Below are positions 7,697 through 18,719 of a DNA stretch of 64,000 nt, piece after piece. The stretch covers positions 372,001 to 436,000 of the forward strand of contig JADJZA010000001.1 of assembly GCA_016719385.1 (NCBI GenBank). Direction: 5' to 3'. The notes under the pieces are model-generated. The model had not been told where the DNA came from, ran no database searches, and saw only the letters and a list, made by a program, of their open reading frames with translations. Made by a program: the position numbers and the translations under genes. Position 1 is the first letter of the stretch. Each line of letters opens with the position of its first letter. Source of the stretch: Candidatus Microthrix subdominans (GTDB lineage Bacteria > Actinomycetota > Acidimicrobiia > Acidimicrobiales > Microtrichaceae).

Positions 7697-9412
7697 ATGG
7701 CCCTCAACGAGAACTTCGCCACCGTCTGGGAGGCGATCGCCGACACGCTGGGCGATGCGCCCGCACTGTCCCACGGACCGCTGACCCGCACCTGGGCCGA
7801 GCTGGACGACCGGGCCGCCCGCTTTGCCGGGGCGATGGCTGACGCCGGTGTCGGCGCTGGCAGCGATGATGGCGGGGCCAAGGTGGGAATGGCGCTGTAC
7901 AACGGGCCCGCCTACACCGAGGCGACCTTCGGCGCGTTCAAGGCCCGGGCCGTGCCGTTCAACGTCAACTACCGCTACCGGGAATCCGAGCTGGCCTACC
8001 TGCTGAGCAACGCCGACTGCGAGGTGGTCGTCGCCCACCCCGAGCTGGTCGACCTCATCGAGGCGATTCGCGCAGATGTCCCCAGCCTGCGCCTGCTGGT
8101 GGCGGTGGGCGATGAGATTGACGGGTCCCCGGTGGGGGACCTGCCCGACGGCTGGGTGCACTACGAGGAACTGTTGGCGGCGAGCGACCCCGCCTCGCGC
8201 ATCGAGCGGTCCGGCGACGACTTGTGGTTCCTCTACACCGGCGGAACCACCGGCATGCCCAAGGGTGTGATGTGGCCCCACAGCTCGCTGCTCGGCGTGT
8301 TTGGGCCCACCTGGAAGGGCCTCAAGGTGGCGCTGCCCGACACGCCTGCGGAGGCGGCCCGGGTGGCGGCCGAGCTGCGCGAGCGAGGGACCGAACAGCG
8401 GCTGATCCCGGCGGCGCCGATGATGCACGGCACCTCGTCGCAGCTGACGATGGGCGCGCTGAGCACGGGCGGACACGTCGTCACCCTGACCTCGCGCAGC
8501 TTCGATCCGGCCGAGCTGTGGGCGACGGTTGAGGATCGGTCCGCTACCCACCTGTGCATCGTCGGCGACCCGTTCTGTCGTCCGATGGTCGTCGAGCTGG
8601 AGACGGCCGAGGCGACCGGCCGCCCCTACGACCTGACCTCGTTGAAGGTGATCACGTCGTCCGGCGCCATGTGGTCGGGACCCCAGAAGGAGGCGCTGCT
8701 CGCCCGCGTGCCGGCGCTGCTGATCGACCTGCTCGGATCGTCCGAAGGCAACGGTTTCGGCGCCTCGGTGGCCCGGCGCGGACGCAGCGCCGGAACCGCA
8801 CGGTTCCAACTGGGCGACGACGCTGCGGTGTTCACCGAGGACGGACGGCGGGTCGAGCCCGGCTCGGGCGAGCGTGGCCGGCTGGCCACCGGGGGGCACC
8901 TGCCGCTGGGCTACTACAAGGATGCGGCGGCGACCGACGCCACCTATCCCACCTACGAGGGGCGCCGCTGGGCGGTGCCGGGCGACTTCGCAACCGTCGA
9001 GCTCGACGGCACGATCAACCTGTTGGGGCGGGGCTCGGTATCGATCAACACCGCCGGCGAGAAAGTGTTTCCCGAGGAGGTGGAGGAAGCGACCAAGTCG
9101 CTCGCCTGGGTGGTTGACGCAACGGTGGTCGGAGTCCCCGACGAGACCTGGGGGAGCGCGGTGACAGCGGTGGTGTCGCTCGGTGACGGCGCGCCGGGCG
9201 ACCTCACCCCAGACGAAGCGCTCGGGTCAGACGCCGTTGGCGTACCCGCCGATGCGGCGCTGCTCGAGCTGGTGCGCACCCATGTCAAGGAGCAGCTCGC
9301 CGCCTACAAGGCGCCCCAACACGTGGTTGTCGTTCCTGCGGTCATGCGCGGTCCCAACGGCAAGGCCGACTACCGCTGGGCCGGGGAGGTCGCCGCCAGC
9401 GCGCTGGGTTGA
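7697..9412 (+). CDS. Acyl-CoA synthetase (AMP-binding family)
   Basis: A 571-residue ANL-superfamily ligase that activates a carboxylic acid to its CoA thioester through an acyl-adenylate. The P-loop-like motif YTGGTTGMPKGVMW sits near residue 180, SSEGNGFG near 345 and the hinge and C-terminal domain carry NTAGEKVFPEEVEE, with the catalytic lysine expected in PNGKADYRWA near residue 560. It resembles long-chain or steroid-side-chain FadD enzymes. Its 3' end overlaps the convergent GGDEF-EAL gene by 43 bases. The chain length of the substrate cannot be told. Confidence 0.88.
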   Translation: MALNENFATVWEAIADTLGDAPALSHGPLTRTWAELDDRAARFAGAMADAGVGAGSDDGGAKVGMALYNGPAYTEATFGAFKARAVPFNVNYRYRESELAYLLSNADCEVVVAHPELVDLIEAIRADVPSLRLLVAVGDEIDGSPVGDLPDGWVHYEELLAASDPASRIERSGDDLWFLYTGGTTGMPKGVMWPHSSLLGVFGPTWKGLKVALPDTPAEAARVAAELRERGTEQRLIPAAPMMHGTSSQLTMGALSTGGHVVTLTSRSFDPAELWATVEDRSATHLCIVGDPFCRPMVVELETAEATGRPYDLTSLKVITSSGAMWSGPQKEALLARVPALLIDLLGSSEGNGFGASVARRGRSAGTARFQLGDDAAVFTEDGRRVEPGSGERGRLATGGHLPLGYYKDAAATDATYPTYEGRRWAVPGDFATVELDGTINLLGRGSVSINTAGEKVFPEEVEEATKSLAWVVDATVVGVPDETWGSAVTAVVSLGDGAPGDLTPDEALGSDAVGVPADAALLELVRTHVKEQLAAYKAPQHVVVVPAVMRGPNGKADYRWAGEVAASALG

Positions 9413-11409
9413 CCAAGTCTCGCTTCGATGGGCCCGGCGCCGCGGAGCAAGGCCGGCGCGGTGGCATCGAGGTGTGTCACCAGAGGCACCAGGTCGTCGA
9501 AGGGCACCGGCTCGGAAATGTAGAAACCCTGTGCCAGGTCGCACCCCATCTCGCGCAGTGTCGTCAACGTGGTCAGGTCGGTGGCTCCCTCGGCGGTGAC
9601 GGTGAGCCCCAGCTGGTGGGCCATCTCGATCGTTGAGCGCACGATGGCGGCGTCGTCGCTGTTTGAGGTCATCGCAGTGACAAACCCGCGATCGATCTTG
9701 AGATGGGAGACCGGCAGATGCTTCAGGTAGGACAGCGAAGCGTTCCCAACGCCGAAGTCGTCGACCGCGACCGAGATGCCGAGCGCTCTCAGACGGGCGA
9801 GCACCTCGACCGCCCGTGGGTTGTCGTCGATCAGTTCGGTCTCGGTGATCTCAAGCTGGAGGCGCTCGGCATGGAAATCCTCTCGGTGGGAGAGCAGTTC
9901 GAAGAAGTCGACCAGGTCGGGGTCCTGAAGGTTTCGCACCGAGACGTTGACTGCGACGCCGAGGTCCAACCCGGCCTGGTGCATCGCTTCGGCGTCCCGC
10001 AACGCCTCGGCGACGATCCACCGGGTGAGCGAATGGATCATGTGGGAGCCCTCGACGGTCTCGATGAAGTCGATCGGCAGCATCAGACCGTGATCCCGGT
10101 GCTGCCAGCGCACCAGCGCCTCCACCTGAACGACCCGTTCGGTGCCGAGGCCGAGCGCCGGTTGGTAATAGAGCGCGAGTTCCCCGGCGTCCATCGCTCG
10201 GCCAAGCTCGCCCAACAAGGTGACCTGACGCAGCGAGCCTTGATGGCGTTCGGCGCGATACAGCTCGACCGGTTGGCCCGACCGCTTGGCCCGGTACAGG
10301 GCCTCGTCGGCGGCGTTCAGCAGATCCTCGTCACCCTTGCCGTGCTCCGGAAACAGAGCGATGCCGAGGTTGCCACTGCACTGCACCGGGATGCCGTCCA
10401 CCTCGAAGGGACGCTCGAGCACCCCGATGGCGCGCCGGGCGAGACCGAGCGCCTCCTCCTCGTCGCCGACCGGGGGACTTACCAGCGCAAACTCATCGCC
10501 TCCCCAGCGTCCGATCATGCCGCACTCGCCGGCAAGTTCGGCCCGGAGCCTTACTGCGATCGCCGCCAACAGACGGTCCCCGCCCTGGTGGCCGAGCGCG
10601 TCGTTGACCTGTCTGAACTGGGTGAGGTCCATCAGCAGCAGTGCGAAGCCGTGGCCGGGCGGGACACCTGCTGCCGCCGTTTCGCGCAGGTATTCCTTCA
10701 GCCGAGCCCGGTTGGGAAGGCCGGTGAGAGCGTCGTGGTCGTTCTGGTGGCGCAGGCGTTCGGCGAGGGACCACGCGACCTTGCGCGACTGCTCGAGCAT
10801 CGTGTCGACGCGTTGATCGATCGCCCGAAGTCGGGCGGTGAACAGATGGACCCCCGCCGCCTTGGTGGCGTCGGCGATCAACATGATCGGAAGCAGCAGC
10901 CTGAGGTCTTCGGGACGGTTGGAGAACGCCCCGATCAGAGCGGTACCACCAAGTTGGATGACGGCGGCGGACGCCTGCACCCGGTTCGGACCGAGACAAC
11001 ACAGGTAGCCGGCGGTCAGCGCAACGGCGATTGGCACGAGCGCAGCCGGGTTGGTCAGCCCCAGCCCGACGAGCGCCACCAGGCTGAGCATGGAGCCCAG
11101 GTGCGATCGGCGGCGCATCAGGAGGGTGGCGCCTACCTGGGCAGCCTCCAACCCGACGACGGTGAGGGCTGCCGCCACACGCAAGGCCAGCTCGAATGAG
11201 TTCGACGGAGGGTCGATGACGATCGCCGCCACAGCGGCGACGGCAACGGCCACACGGCGGGGGATTTGGTAGGCCAGACCCGCCCGACCCGTTTCGGGCG
11301 GGGTGCGTTGAGCGGGATAACCCTCCGGCCGCACTGCCTCGCTCGGGGTCGGGTTTTGCGACGGCCGGGGTAGAGGACGATCGATCGGTCGGAGCTCGGT
11401 TTTGGCCAC
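9370..11409 (-). CDS. Membrane GGDEF-EAL cyclic-di-GMP protein
   Basis: About 679 residues. The N-terminal part (roughly residues 45-170) contains several hydrophobic membrane segments. It is followed by a GGDEF domain with an intact RWGGDEFALV motif near residue 305 and an EAL domain with EALVRW near 430, DDFGVGNASL (usually DDFGTGYSSL) and a C-terminal EGATDLTTLTTLREMGCDLA. Both diguanylate cyclase and phosphodiesterase motifs look usable, so the net activity is undetermined. I took the GTG at 11409 because a very strong site (GAGGAGGGGGG) sits just upstream; an ATG at 11517 would add an arginine-rich stretch. The gene is convergent to the acyl-CoA synthetase. Confidence 0.87.
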   Translation of the reverse strand: MAKTELRPIDRPLPRPSQNPTPSEAVRPEGYPAQRTPPETGRAGLAYQIPRRVAVAVAAVAAIVIDPPSNSFELALRVAAALTVVGLEAAQVGATLLMRRRSHLGSMLSLVALVGLGLTNPAALVPIAVALTAGYLCCLGPNRVQASAAVIQLGGTALIGAFSNRPEDLRLLLPIMLIADATKAAGVHLFTARLRAIDQRVDTMLEQSRKVAWSLAERLRHQNDHDALTGLPNRARLKEYLRETAAAGVPPGHGFALLLMDLTQFRQVNDALGHQGGDRLLAAIAVRLRAELAGECGMIGRWGGDEFALVSPPVGDEEEALGLARRAIGVLERPFEVDGIPVQCSGNLGIALFPEHGKGDEDLLNAADEALYRAKRSGQPVELYRAERHQGSLRQVTLLGELGRAMDAGELALYYQPALGLGTERVVQVEALVRWQHRDHGLMLPIDFIETVEGSHMIHSLTRWIVAEALRDAEAMHQAGLDLGVAVNVSVRNLQDPDLVDFFELLSHREDFHAERLQLEITETELIDDNPRAVEVLARLRALGISVAVDDFGVGNASLSYLKHLPVSHLKIDRGFVTAMTSNSDDAAIVRSTIEMAHQLGLTVTAEGATDLTTLTTLREMGCDLAQGFYISEPVPFDDLVPLVTHLDATAPALLRGAGPIEARLGQPSALAATSPAQR

Positions 11410-11707
11410 GTCCCCCCTCCTCACTTCACGTCGGCGCCGGTCTCCGCATCGCCCCTCTCGGGAGCGGTGCGATGCGTCACGCCGGTGGCGAGCATCTGCA
11501 GCCATCGTACCGATCAACTGCGCGGAGTGGTCATTCTTGTAGGCCTTTCAACCTAAATCTCACGTTGAGTGATGGCGGGTGCGCTGAGAGCGGAATTGTC
11601 CGGTCATGGTCGGTCGTCCCACGAGAGTGCCGCGCTCGATACGCTCCGCCAACGGATGGCCGGCCTGACGGTCGTCCGGCACGACCACGCCGGTGGGAGG
11701 AGACCAC

Positions 11708-12643
11708 ATGCAGACCTGCGGCCCCGATCCGGGATGGTGGTGCGAGCGCACGCTCGATCTCACCGGGTCCGCCGCAGCCGCCGAAGCGGTCGACTGGCTG
11801 GTGCATACCCCGGCGAAAGTGGTGATGATCGTCATCCTGGCCTGGCTGGTCAATCGGTTCGCCGCACGTCTGGTGGCGCGGGTGGCGGCGCGAACCCGAG
11901 CGGCAGCCGTGCGAGGCGCACGGCCCACCAGTTCAGACGCCGCGGCCGCAGGATCGCCGCGGGCGGATGCCCGAGCTCGGACGGTCTCCGACGTGCTCGG
12001 CTCCATCACCTCGGCTGCGGTGTTCACGATCGCCGGCCTGATGATCCTGGGCGAGCTCAACATCAACCTCGGCCCACTGCTCGCCGGCGCCGGGGTGGCG
12101 GGGGTGGCCCTCGGTTTTGGCGCTCAGTCGTTGGTGCGAGACCTGCTCGCTGGTCTGTTCGTTCTGATCGAGGACCAATACGGGGTGGGCGATGTGGTCG
12201 ACGTCGGCCCGGCGACCGGCACCATCGAGCGGGTGACCCTTCGATCCACCCGGCTCCGAGACGTGGCCGGAACGGTCTGGCACGTTCCCAACGGCGAGAT
12301 CGTCCGGGCCGGTAACCAGTCGCAACGCTTCAGCCGCGCACTGATCGACGTGACGGTTGCCAACGACGCCGACCTGGCGGTGGCCGAGCGGATCGTCGCC
12401 TCGGTTGGAACGGCGTTGGCCGACGACGAGGAGTGGAGCGACCGTCTGCTCGGCGTGCCGTCGATGCTCGGGGTTCAAGCGCTCGACAGCCACGGGACCA
12501 CCCTCCGGCTGGTGGTCGACACCGAGCCCGCATCGCAGTGGGCGGTGGAGCGCGAGCTGCGCCGGCGGTTGCGCGATGGTCTGCATGAGGCGGGCATCTC
12601 GGTGCCCCAGCAGGCGCCGCCCCCGGTAAACCCGTCGGAGTGA
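11708..12643 (+). CDS. mscS: Small-conductance mechanosensitive channel, MscS family
   Basis: A 311-residue MscS-type channel. It has one N-terminal helix (about residues 35-52), a second near 95-115, then the pore-lining helix with the glycine/alanine pattern LLAGAGVAGVALGFGAQSLV and the MscS beta domain (DQYGVGDVVDVG, VWHVPNGEI). It would open under hypo-osmotic stress to release solutes. The ATG at 11708 follows GGGAGGAG. A short arginine- and alanine-rich linker (about residues 55-90) separates the first two helices. It may head a unit with the two envelope proteins that follow. Confidence 0.88.
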   Translation: MQTCGPDPGWWCERTLDLTGSAAAAEAVDWLVHTPAKVVMIVILAWLVNRFAARLVARVAARTRAAAVRGARPTSSDAAAAGSPRADARARTVSDVLGSITSAAVFTIAGLMILGELNINLGPLLAGAGVAGVALGFGAQSLVRDLLAGLFVLIEDQYGVGDVVDVGPATGTIERVTLRSTRLRDVAGTVWHVPNGEIVRAGNQSQRFSRALIDVTVANDADLAVAERIVASVGTALADDEEWSDRLLGVPSMLGVQALDSHGTTLRLVVDTEPASQWAVERELRRRLRDGLHEAGISVPQQAPPPVNPSE

Positions 12644-12787
12644 GCAGGCAGCAGGACCGGCGGGACCTCCTTGTGGGGTGCGGGTGTTGGAGTGTCCGCG
12701 GTGCGGAGCAGGCGTTCCCCTACCATGGTCCACGGGCGGAGACCGGGGCCGCTTCGCGCGGTCTGACAGCTGAACGAGGTAGCCACC

Positions 12788-12964
12788 ATGAACGCTAAAA
12801 CTGCGATCCCCCTAGGCATCATCGTCGGTGTGGTCCTGCTTTTGGTCTGGAATTCTCCGTCGGGGTCGGCGGAGTGGCTGGGCGACGTTCTCGGTGCAAT
12901 CGGCCGCTTTCTTGAGCGGTTGGCCAACACGATCGCCACCTTCCTCGACGGGCTGACGGACTGA
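12788..12964 (+). CDS. 58-residue single-helix membrane peptide
   Basis: A short open frame starting ATG with a GAGGT site 7 nt upstream and ending 34 bases before the PH-domain gene. The product has one hydrophobic segment at residues 6-21 (AIPLGIIVGVVLLLVW) and an amphipathic C-terminal half (WLGDVLGAIGRFLERLANTI). I do not recognise a family. Its regular membrane topology, ribosome site and position between two membrane-protein genes support it being real. Confidence 0.6.
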   Translation: MNAKTAIPLGIIVGVVLLLVWNSPSGSAEWLGDVLGAIGRFLERLANTIATFLDGLTD

Positions 12965-12998
12965 AACCCCATCCGAAACGAACCGGGGGCCCAAGGTA

Positions 12999-14066
12999 GT
13001 GATTAATCGGCTGGTTGCCTTTCTCCAGGGCTTGGTGGGCACGGACACGATCGACGAGATCATCTTCGATCGGCTGTTGCCCCACGAGAAGATCGTGATG
13101 ATCGATGGGCCGGCCGAGATCGCCTTCTTATTCGAACAGAAGCGGTCGATCGTGTTGCTGATCGGGTCGTTGGTCGTGGCGTTCTTCAGCACCAGCGTCA
13201 TCTGGACGATGGCGGCGCTTGGCCTGGCCGTCACGGCGATTGGCCTCTTCGTCGTGGGAGCGGTCCAGCTGCATTACACCCGATACGTGGTGACGACCAA
13301 CCGCATCATCTACCTCAAGGGGGTACTGAAGCGCACCCACCAATGGATTCCCTGGGCCAAGGTCACCGACCTGTCGATGGAGCAGACGATTCCGGACCGG
13401 ATCAAGAACGTCGGCAGCGTACGCATCGAGTCGGCAAACGAGGACTCGCAGTTCAGAAAGATGACCAACCTGACCAACCCGGAAACGATGATGCGGGTGC
13501 TCGTTTACATGGTCAGCCAACGCCAGGGATCGGTGCCGCTGCCCGAGGACATCCACGCCATCCTGGGCGTGCCGGGACCGGATGGCATCACCCACTTGCC
13601 GCGGAAGGACGACGAAGGGGGTCGCGGCGAGGAGGATGACGACGTCGTGAGTTGGGGTGCCGACGACGACGGTGGTGGCGGCGACGACGACGACGGAGGT
13701 GGCGGTGCTGGTGGTGACGGCAGCGGCGGTGGCGGCAGCGGCGGTGGCGGCAGCGGCGGTGGTGCTGGTGGCGGGGATGACACGGTGCTGCTCACCAGAC
13801 CACGGCGTAGCCCGCCGGTCACCGTTGAGGGCCCTTTGGCCCCAGGCACGGTGACCGTGCCCCGCCCCGGACGCGGGGAGGAATCGCGCCCGTCCAGGGC
13901 CAACCCGGTGCAGGACGTTGGGGCCCCGAGACGGCGGCGGCCCGAACCGCCGGCGACAGGACGAGGGGAAGGGTCGTCGCCCGCCGATTCGATCGGCCCG
14001 TCGGACGACGGCGCCCGGCCCGACACTCCGCCGCCGGACCCCGGCCGGGCAGCGCTCGACGACTGA
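12999..14066 (+). CDS. Membrane protein with bacterial PH domain and Gly/Asp-rich tail
   Basis: A 355-residue protein starting with GTG. Residues 1-45 are soluble, two hydrophobic segments span about 49-92, and a bacterial PH-like (YdbS/bPH2) domain follows (YTRYVVTTNRIIYLKGVLKR ... WAKVTDLSMEQTIPDRI). The last 150 residues are disordered: a lysine- and aspartate-rich stretch, a GGGGSGGGGS-type block near 245 and a proline/arginine-rich end. Proteins of this kind sit in the cytoplasmic membrane with unknown, possibly scaffolding, roles. The tail is unusually long. Its neighbours upstream are an MscS channel and a small membrane peptide. Confidence 0.75.
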   Translation: MINRLVAFLQGLVGTDTIDEIIFDRLLPHEKIVMIDGPAEIAFLFEQKRSIVLLIGSLVVAFFSTSVIWTMAALGLAVTAIGLFVVGAVQLHYTRYVVTTNRIIYLKGVLKRTHQWIPWAKVTDLSMEQTIPDRIKNVGSVRIESANEDSQFRKMTNLTNPETMMRVLVYMVSQRQGSVPLPEDIHAILGVPGPDGITHLPRKDDEGGRGEEDDDVVSWGADDDGGGGDDDDGGGGAGGDGSGGGGSGGGGSGGGAGGGDDTVLLTRPRRSPPVTVEGPLAPGTVTVPRPGRGEESRPSRANPVQDVGAPRRRRPEPPATGRGEGSSPADSIGPSDDGARPDTPPPDPGRAALDD

Positions 14067-14217
14067 TCGGGCGGAGTGGGCGCCGCCGACCGGGCCGAGT
14101 GTGCACGGCCAGGTCCGGTCGGGTGCACCGGTGAGGCTGAGGTGATGCCTTGGCTCCTGCTCGGCGTCGAGCAGATCTCGGCCAATGCGGTCGGCCGAGG
14201 ATGTATCTTTGAGGCCG

Positions 14218-16875
14218 TTAGGGGTCGTCGACGACCAGTTCGACGCTGACCGTCAGGTCGGCGCCAGTATCCGTTGGCGTCGTCACGAACTCCTGCACCA
14301 CCCCGGCGTCGACCAGGTCGCCTCGTACGGTCTCAAGCCGATCGAGCAACTCTGGCGGGGCGCTCACCTCGAGGCGGCGCACCGCGGTGCGCATGCCGGT
14401 GCGGGCCTCGGTCTTGGTGCGGCGCACCTCGTGGAGGACCTGTGCAGCGAGCGCGGGTAGCTCGCCGTCCGCACCGTCGCCGGCGCCGCCGAGTTCGGCA
14501 GTGGTTGGCCAACCGGTGCGGTGGATCGACCCGTCCATCCACCAGCTCCACACCTCCTCGGTGGCGAAGGGCAGGTGGGGTGCGAACAACCGAAGCAGGG
14601 TTGAGAGCGCCAGCTCCAGGGAGGCTCGCGCCGACGCCGAGCCGTCGTCGTCGCGGTAGGCGCGGGTCTTCACCAACTCCAGGTGGACGTCGACGAAGTT
14701 CCAGAAAAAGGCCTCGGTGCGCTCGAGCGCCCGGGCGTAGTCGAACTCCTCAAACGCTGCGGTCACCGTCTCGACCAACGCTGCGACCTCAGCCAGCATC
14801 GCCCGGTCGATCGGGTGGGTGACAGCATCGGCTCCGAGTGGTGTCGCTCTCGCGCCGGTCGCCGCCTGATCAGCGGCATCGTCGCCGCCGTCCGCCGATT
14901 GGTCGTTGCGCTGGGAGAAGCCGAGCACGAAGCGGCTGGCGTTCAGCACCTTCAGGGCCAGGCGGCGCCCCACCTTCATCTGCGTCTCGTCGAAGGCGGT
15001 GTCGGTGCCGGGCCGGCCGTTGGCGGCCCAGTAGCGCACGGCGTCGGAGCCGTGCTGCTGGAGCAACTCGGTAGGCACAACCACGTTGCCCTTCGACTTG
15101 GACATCTTTTTGCGGTCGGGGTCGAGGATCCACCCGGACAGCGCTGCGTGGCGCCACGGCGCCGTGCCCTCGGCCAGGTGGCTGCGCACCATGGTCGAAA
15201 ACAGCCAGGTGCGGATGATGTCGTGGGCCTGGGGCCGCAGGTCCATCGGAAACACCTTGGCCCACAGCTCGTGGTCGTGGTCCCAGCCACCGGCGATCTG
15301 AGGGGTGAGCGACGAGGTGGCCCACGTGTCCATGATGTCGGGGTCGCCGACGAACCCGTTCGGCTGGCCCCGCTGCGCTTCGTCGTAGCCGTTCGGGGCG
15401 TCGCTTTGGGGATCGACCGGAAGCGTGACGGCGTCGGGCGCGATCGGCGCGTCGTAGTTCACCTCGCCGTCGGCGTCGACCGGGTACCAGACCGGGATCG
15501 GCACGCCGAAGTAGCGCTGGCGGGAGATCAGCCAGTCGCCGTTGAGCCCCTCGATCCAGTTGGTGTAGCGGGTCTGCATGTAGGGCGGATGCCAGGTCAC
15601 CTCGTCGCCGCGTGCGATCAGCTGCTCAGCCAGGGCGGCGTCGCGACCGCCGTTGCGGATGTACCACTGACGGCTCTGCACGATCTCGAGCGGTGCCTCG
15701 CCCTTCTCGTAGAACTTCACCGGGTGCTCGATCACCTTCGGCTCGCCCAGCAGCTCGCCGGAGGCTTCCAACAGCTCGACCGTGGTGCGCTGGGCGGCCT
15801 TCACCCCGAGACCGGCCAGGGCCTCATACGTGTTCCGTCCGGTGTCGGACTCGATCCATGCCGGGGTGTCGGCGGCAAAGCGCCCGTCGCGACCGATGAC
15901 CGCCCGCGCCGGCAGGTCCAGCTCGCGCCACCAGATCACATCGGTCAGGTCGCCGAACGTGCAGATCATGGCTGCGCCGGTGCCCTTCTCCGGGTCGGCC
16001 AGGCGGTGGGCGACCACCGGCACTTCAACGCCGAACAACGGGCTGGTCACCGTCGAGCCGAACAGCGGCTTGTACCGCTCATCGTCGGGGTGGGCGACCA
16101 GGGCAACGCAGCTGACGACCAGCTCGGGGCGGGTGGTCGACACGACCAGATCGCCCTCCCCGTCCGAGCGGTGAAAGGCCAGGTCGTGGTAGGCGCCGGG
16201 GCGGGGGCGATCCTCCAGCTCGGCCTGTGAGACCGCCATGCGGAACGTGATGTCCCACATCGACGGGGCATCGGCCTGGTAGGCCTCGCCGCGGGCCAGG
16301 TTGTCGAGGAAGGCCCGCTGACTCACACGGCGACTGCGCTCGTCGATCGTCGTGTACGTCTGGGTCCAGTCGACCGACAGGCCCAGGCGGCGCCAGAGCG
16401 CTTCGAAGACCTGTTCGTCCTCTCCGGTCAGCTGGACGCACAGTTCGATGAAGTTGCGTCGGCTGACCGCCAGGAAGTCCCGTCGGTTCTTCGGCGCTTT
16501 CTCCGGCGGGACGAAGGCGGCGTCGTAGTGGACGGTGGGATCGCAGCGCACGCCGTAGTAGTTCTCCACCCGGCGCTCGGTGGGCACGCCGTTGTCGTCC
16601 CAACCCATCGGGTAGAACACCTCGCGTCCGGTCATCCGCTGGTACCGGGCGATGCAGTCGGTGTGGGTGTAGCTGAAGACGTGGCCGACGTGCAGCGACC
16701 CCGACACGGTCGGGGGAGGTGTGTCGATGGAGAAGACGGCGTCGGCAGGGGCGTTGGCATCGAAGCGATAGGTGCCGTCGGCCTCCCAGCGTTCACCCCA
16801 CTTGTCCTCGAGACCCTCGAGGGCGGCCTTGGCGGGAACGGTCGGCGTCGATCGGCGTCGGGGGGCGTCGGTCAT
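14218..16875 (-). CDS. valS: Valyl-tRNA synthetase
   Basis: An 885-residue class I aminoacyl-tRNA synthetase that charges tRNA-Val. The HIGH signature appears as HVGH at residues 62-65 and the KMSKS loop as KKMSKSKGN near residue 588. An editing (CP1) domain lies between them, and the C-terminal anticodon-binding domain carries EFDYARALERTEAFFWNF. I chose the ATG at 16875, giving the usual N-terminus; the frame extends further upstream but only into intergenic hairpin sequence. The gene is divergent from an Xaa-Pro aminopeptidase. Confidence 0.93.
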   Translation of the reverse strand: MTDAPRRRSTPTVPAKAALEGLEDKWGERWEADGTYRFDANAPADAVFSIDTPPPTVSGSLHVGHVFSYTHTDCIARYQRMTGREVFYPMGWDDNGVPTERRVENYYGVRCDPTVHYDAAFVPPEKAPKNRRDFLAVSRRNFIELCVQLTGEDEQVFEALWRRLGLSVDWTQTYTTIDERSRRVSQRAFLDNLARGEAYQADAPSMWDITFRMAVSQAELEDRPRPGAYHDLAFHRSDGEGDLVVSTTRPELVVSCVALVAHPDDERYKPLFGSTVTSPLFGVEVPVVAHRLADPEKGTGAAMICTFGDLTDVIWWRELDLPARAVIGRDGRFAADTPAWIESDTGRNTYEALAGLGVKAAQRTTVELLEASGELLGEPKVIEHPVKFYEKGEAPLEIVQSRQWYIRNGGRDAALAEQLIARGDEVTWHPPYMQTRYTNWIEGLNGDWLISRQRYFGVPIPVWYPVDADGEVNYDAPIAPDAVTLPVDPQSDAPNGYDEAQRGQPNGFVGDPDIMDTWATSSLTPQIAGGWDHDHELWAKVFPMDLRPQAHDIIRTWLFSTMVRSHLAEGTAPWRHAALSGWILDPDRKKMSKSKGNVVVPTELLQQHGSDAVRYWAANGRPGTDTAFDETQMKVGRRLALKVLNASRFVLGFSQRNDQSADGGDDAADQAATGARATPLGADAVTHPIDRAMLAEVAALVETVTAAFEEFDYARALERTEAFFWNFVDVHLELVKTRAYRDDDGSASARASLELALSTLLRLFAPHLPFATEEVWSWWMDGSIHRTGWPTTAELGGAGDGADGELPALAAQVLHEVRRTKTEARTGMRTAVRRLEVSAPPELLDRLETVRGDLVDAGVVQEFVTTPTDTGADLTVSVELVVDDP

Positions 16876-16964
16876 AGGCCCGCCAAGGTACCAGCGCCTG
16901 CCGGCCGGACCCTGAGGCCAACCCCCGGCGGCGTTGCTCCCCCGGTTCGAGCCGTCGTCCGTCG

Positions 16965-17015
16965 AGAGGTGTGGAGGTGTGCCGGTGAGATTCACCGGCA
17001 CACCTCCACACCTCT
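16965..17015. repeat. Perfect 24-bp inverted repeat with 3-nt loop
   Basis: The arms 16965-16988 and 16992-17015 are exact reverse complements separated by GAT. The unit is purine/pyrimidine biased (AGAGGTGTGGAGGTGTG...), and a further partial copy of the right arm (CTCCACACCTCTC) follows at once. It sits in the 178-bp gap between the divergent valS and pepP genes, about 40 bp before the pepP start. There is no T-run, so it is not an ordinary terminator. Confidence 0.9.
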
Positions 17016-17053
17016 GCTCCACACCTCTCCGCGGCCCGCGGCAAACTGGCGCA

Positions 17054-18568
<1,515 letters not shown>

Positions 18569-18719
18569 CGGTGCGGAGCGGCCGGACCGCCCCGACCGAC
18601 ACGCCGTCGCGATTTGCCCCTCGCGGTTTGGCCCTCCGGTTACCGATGGGTAACTTAGGGCTTCTACTGTCGACGTCGCTGCGACCGCGTTCGCTGCGCA
18701 CTCCCGGAGGTAAACCCTG

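Noticed and set aside
16934..17053. N-terminal extension of the Xaa-Pro aminopeptidase
   Set aside because: The extra 40 codons read through the 24-bp inverted repeat and match nothing in the family; the ATG at 17054 fits.
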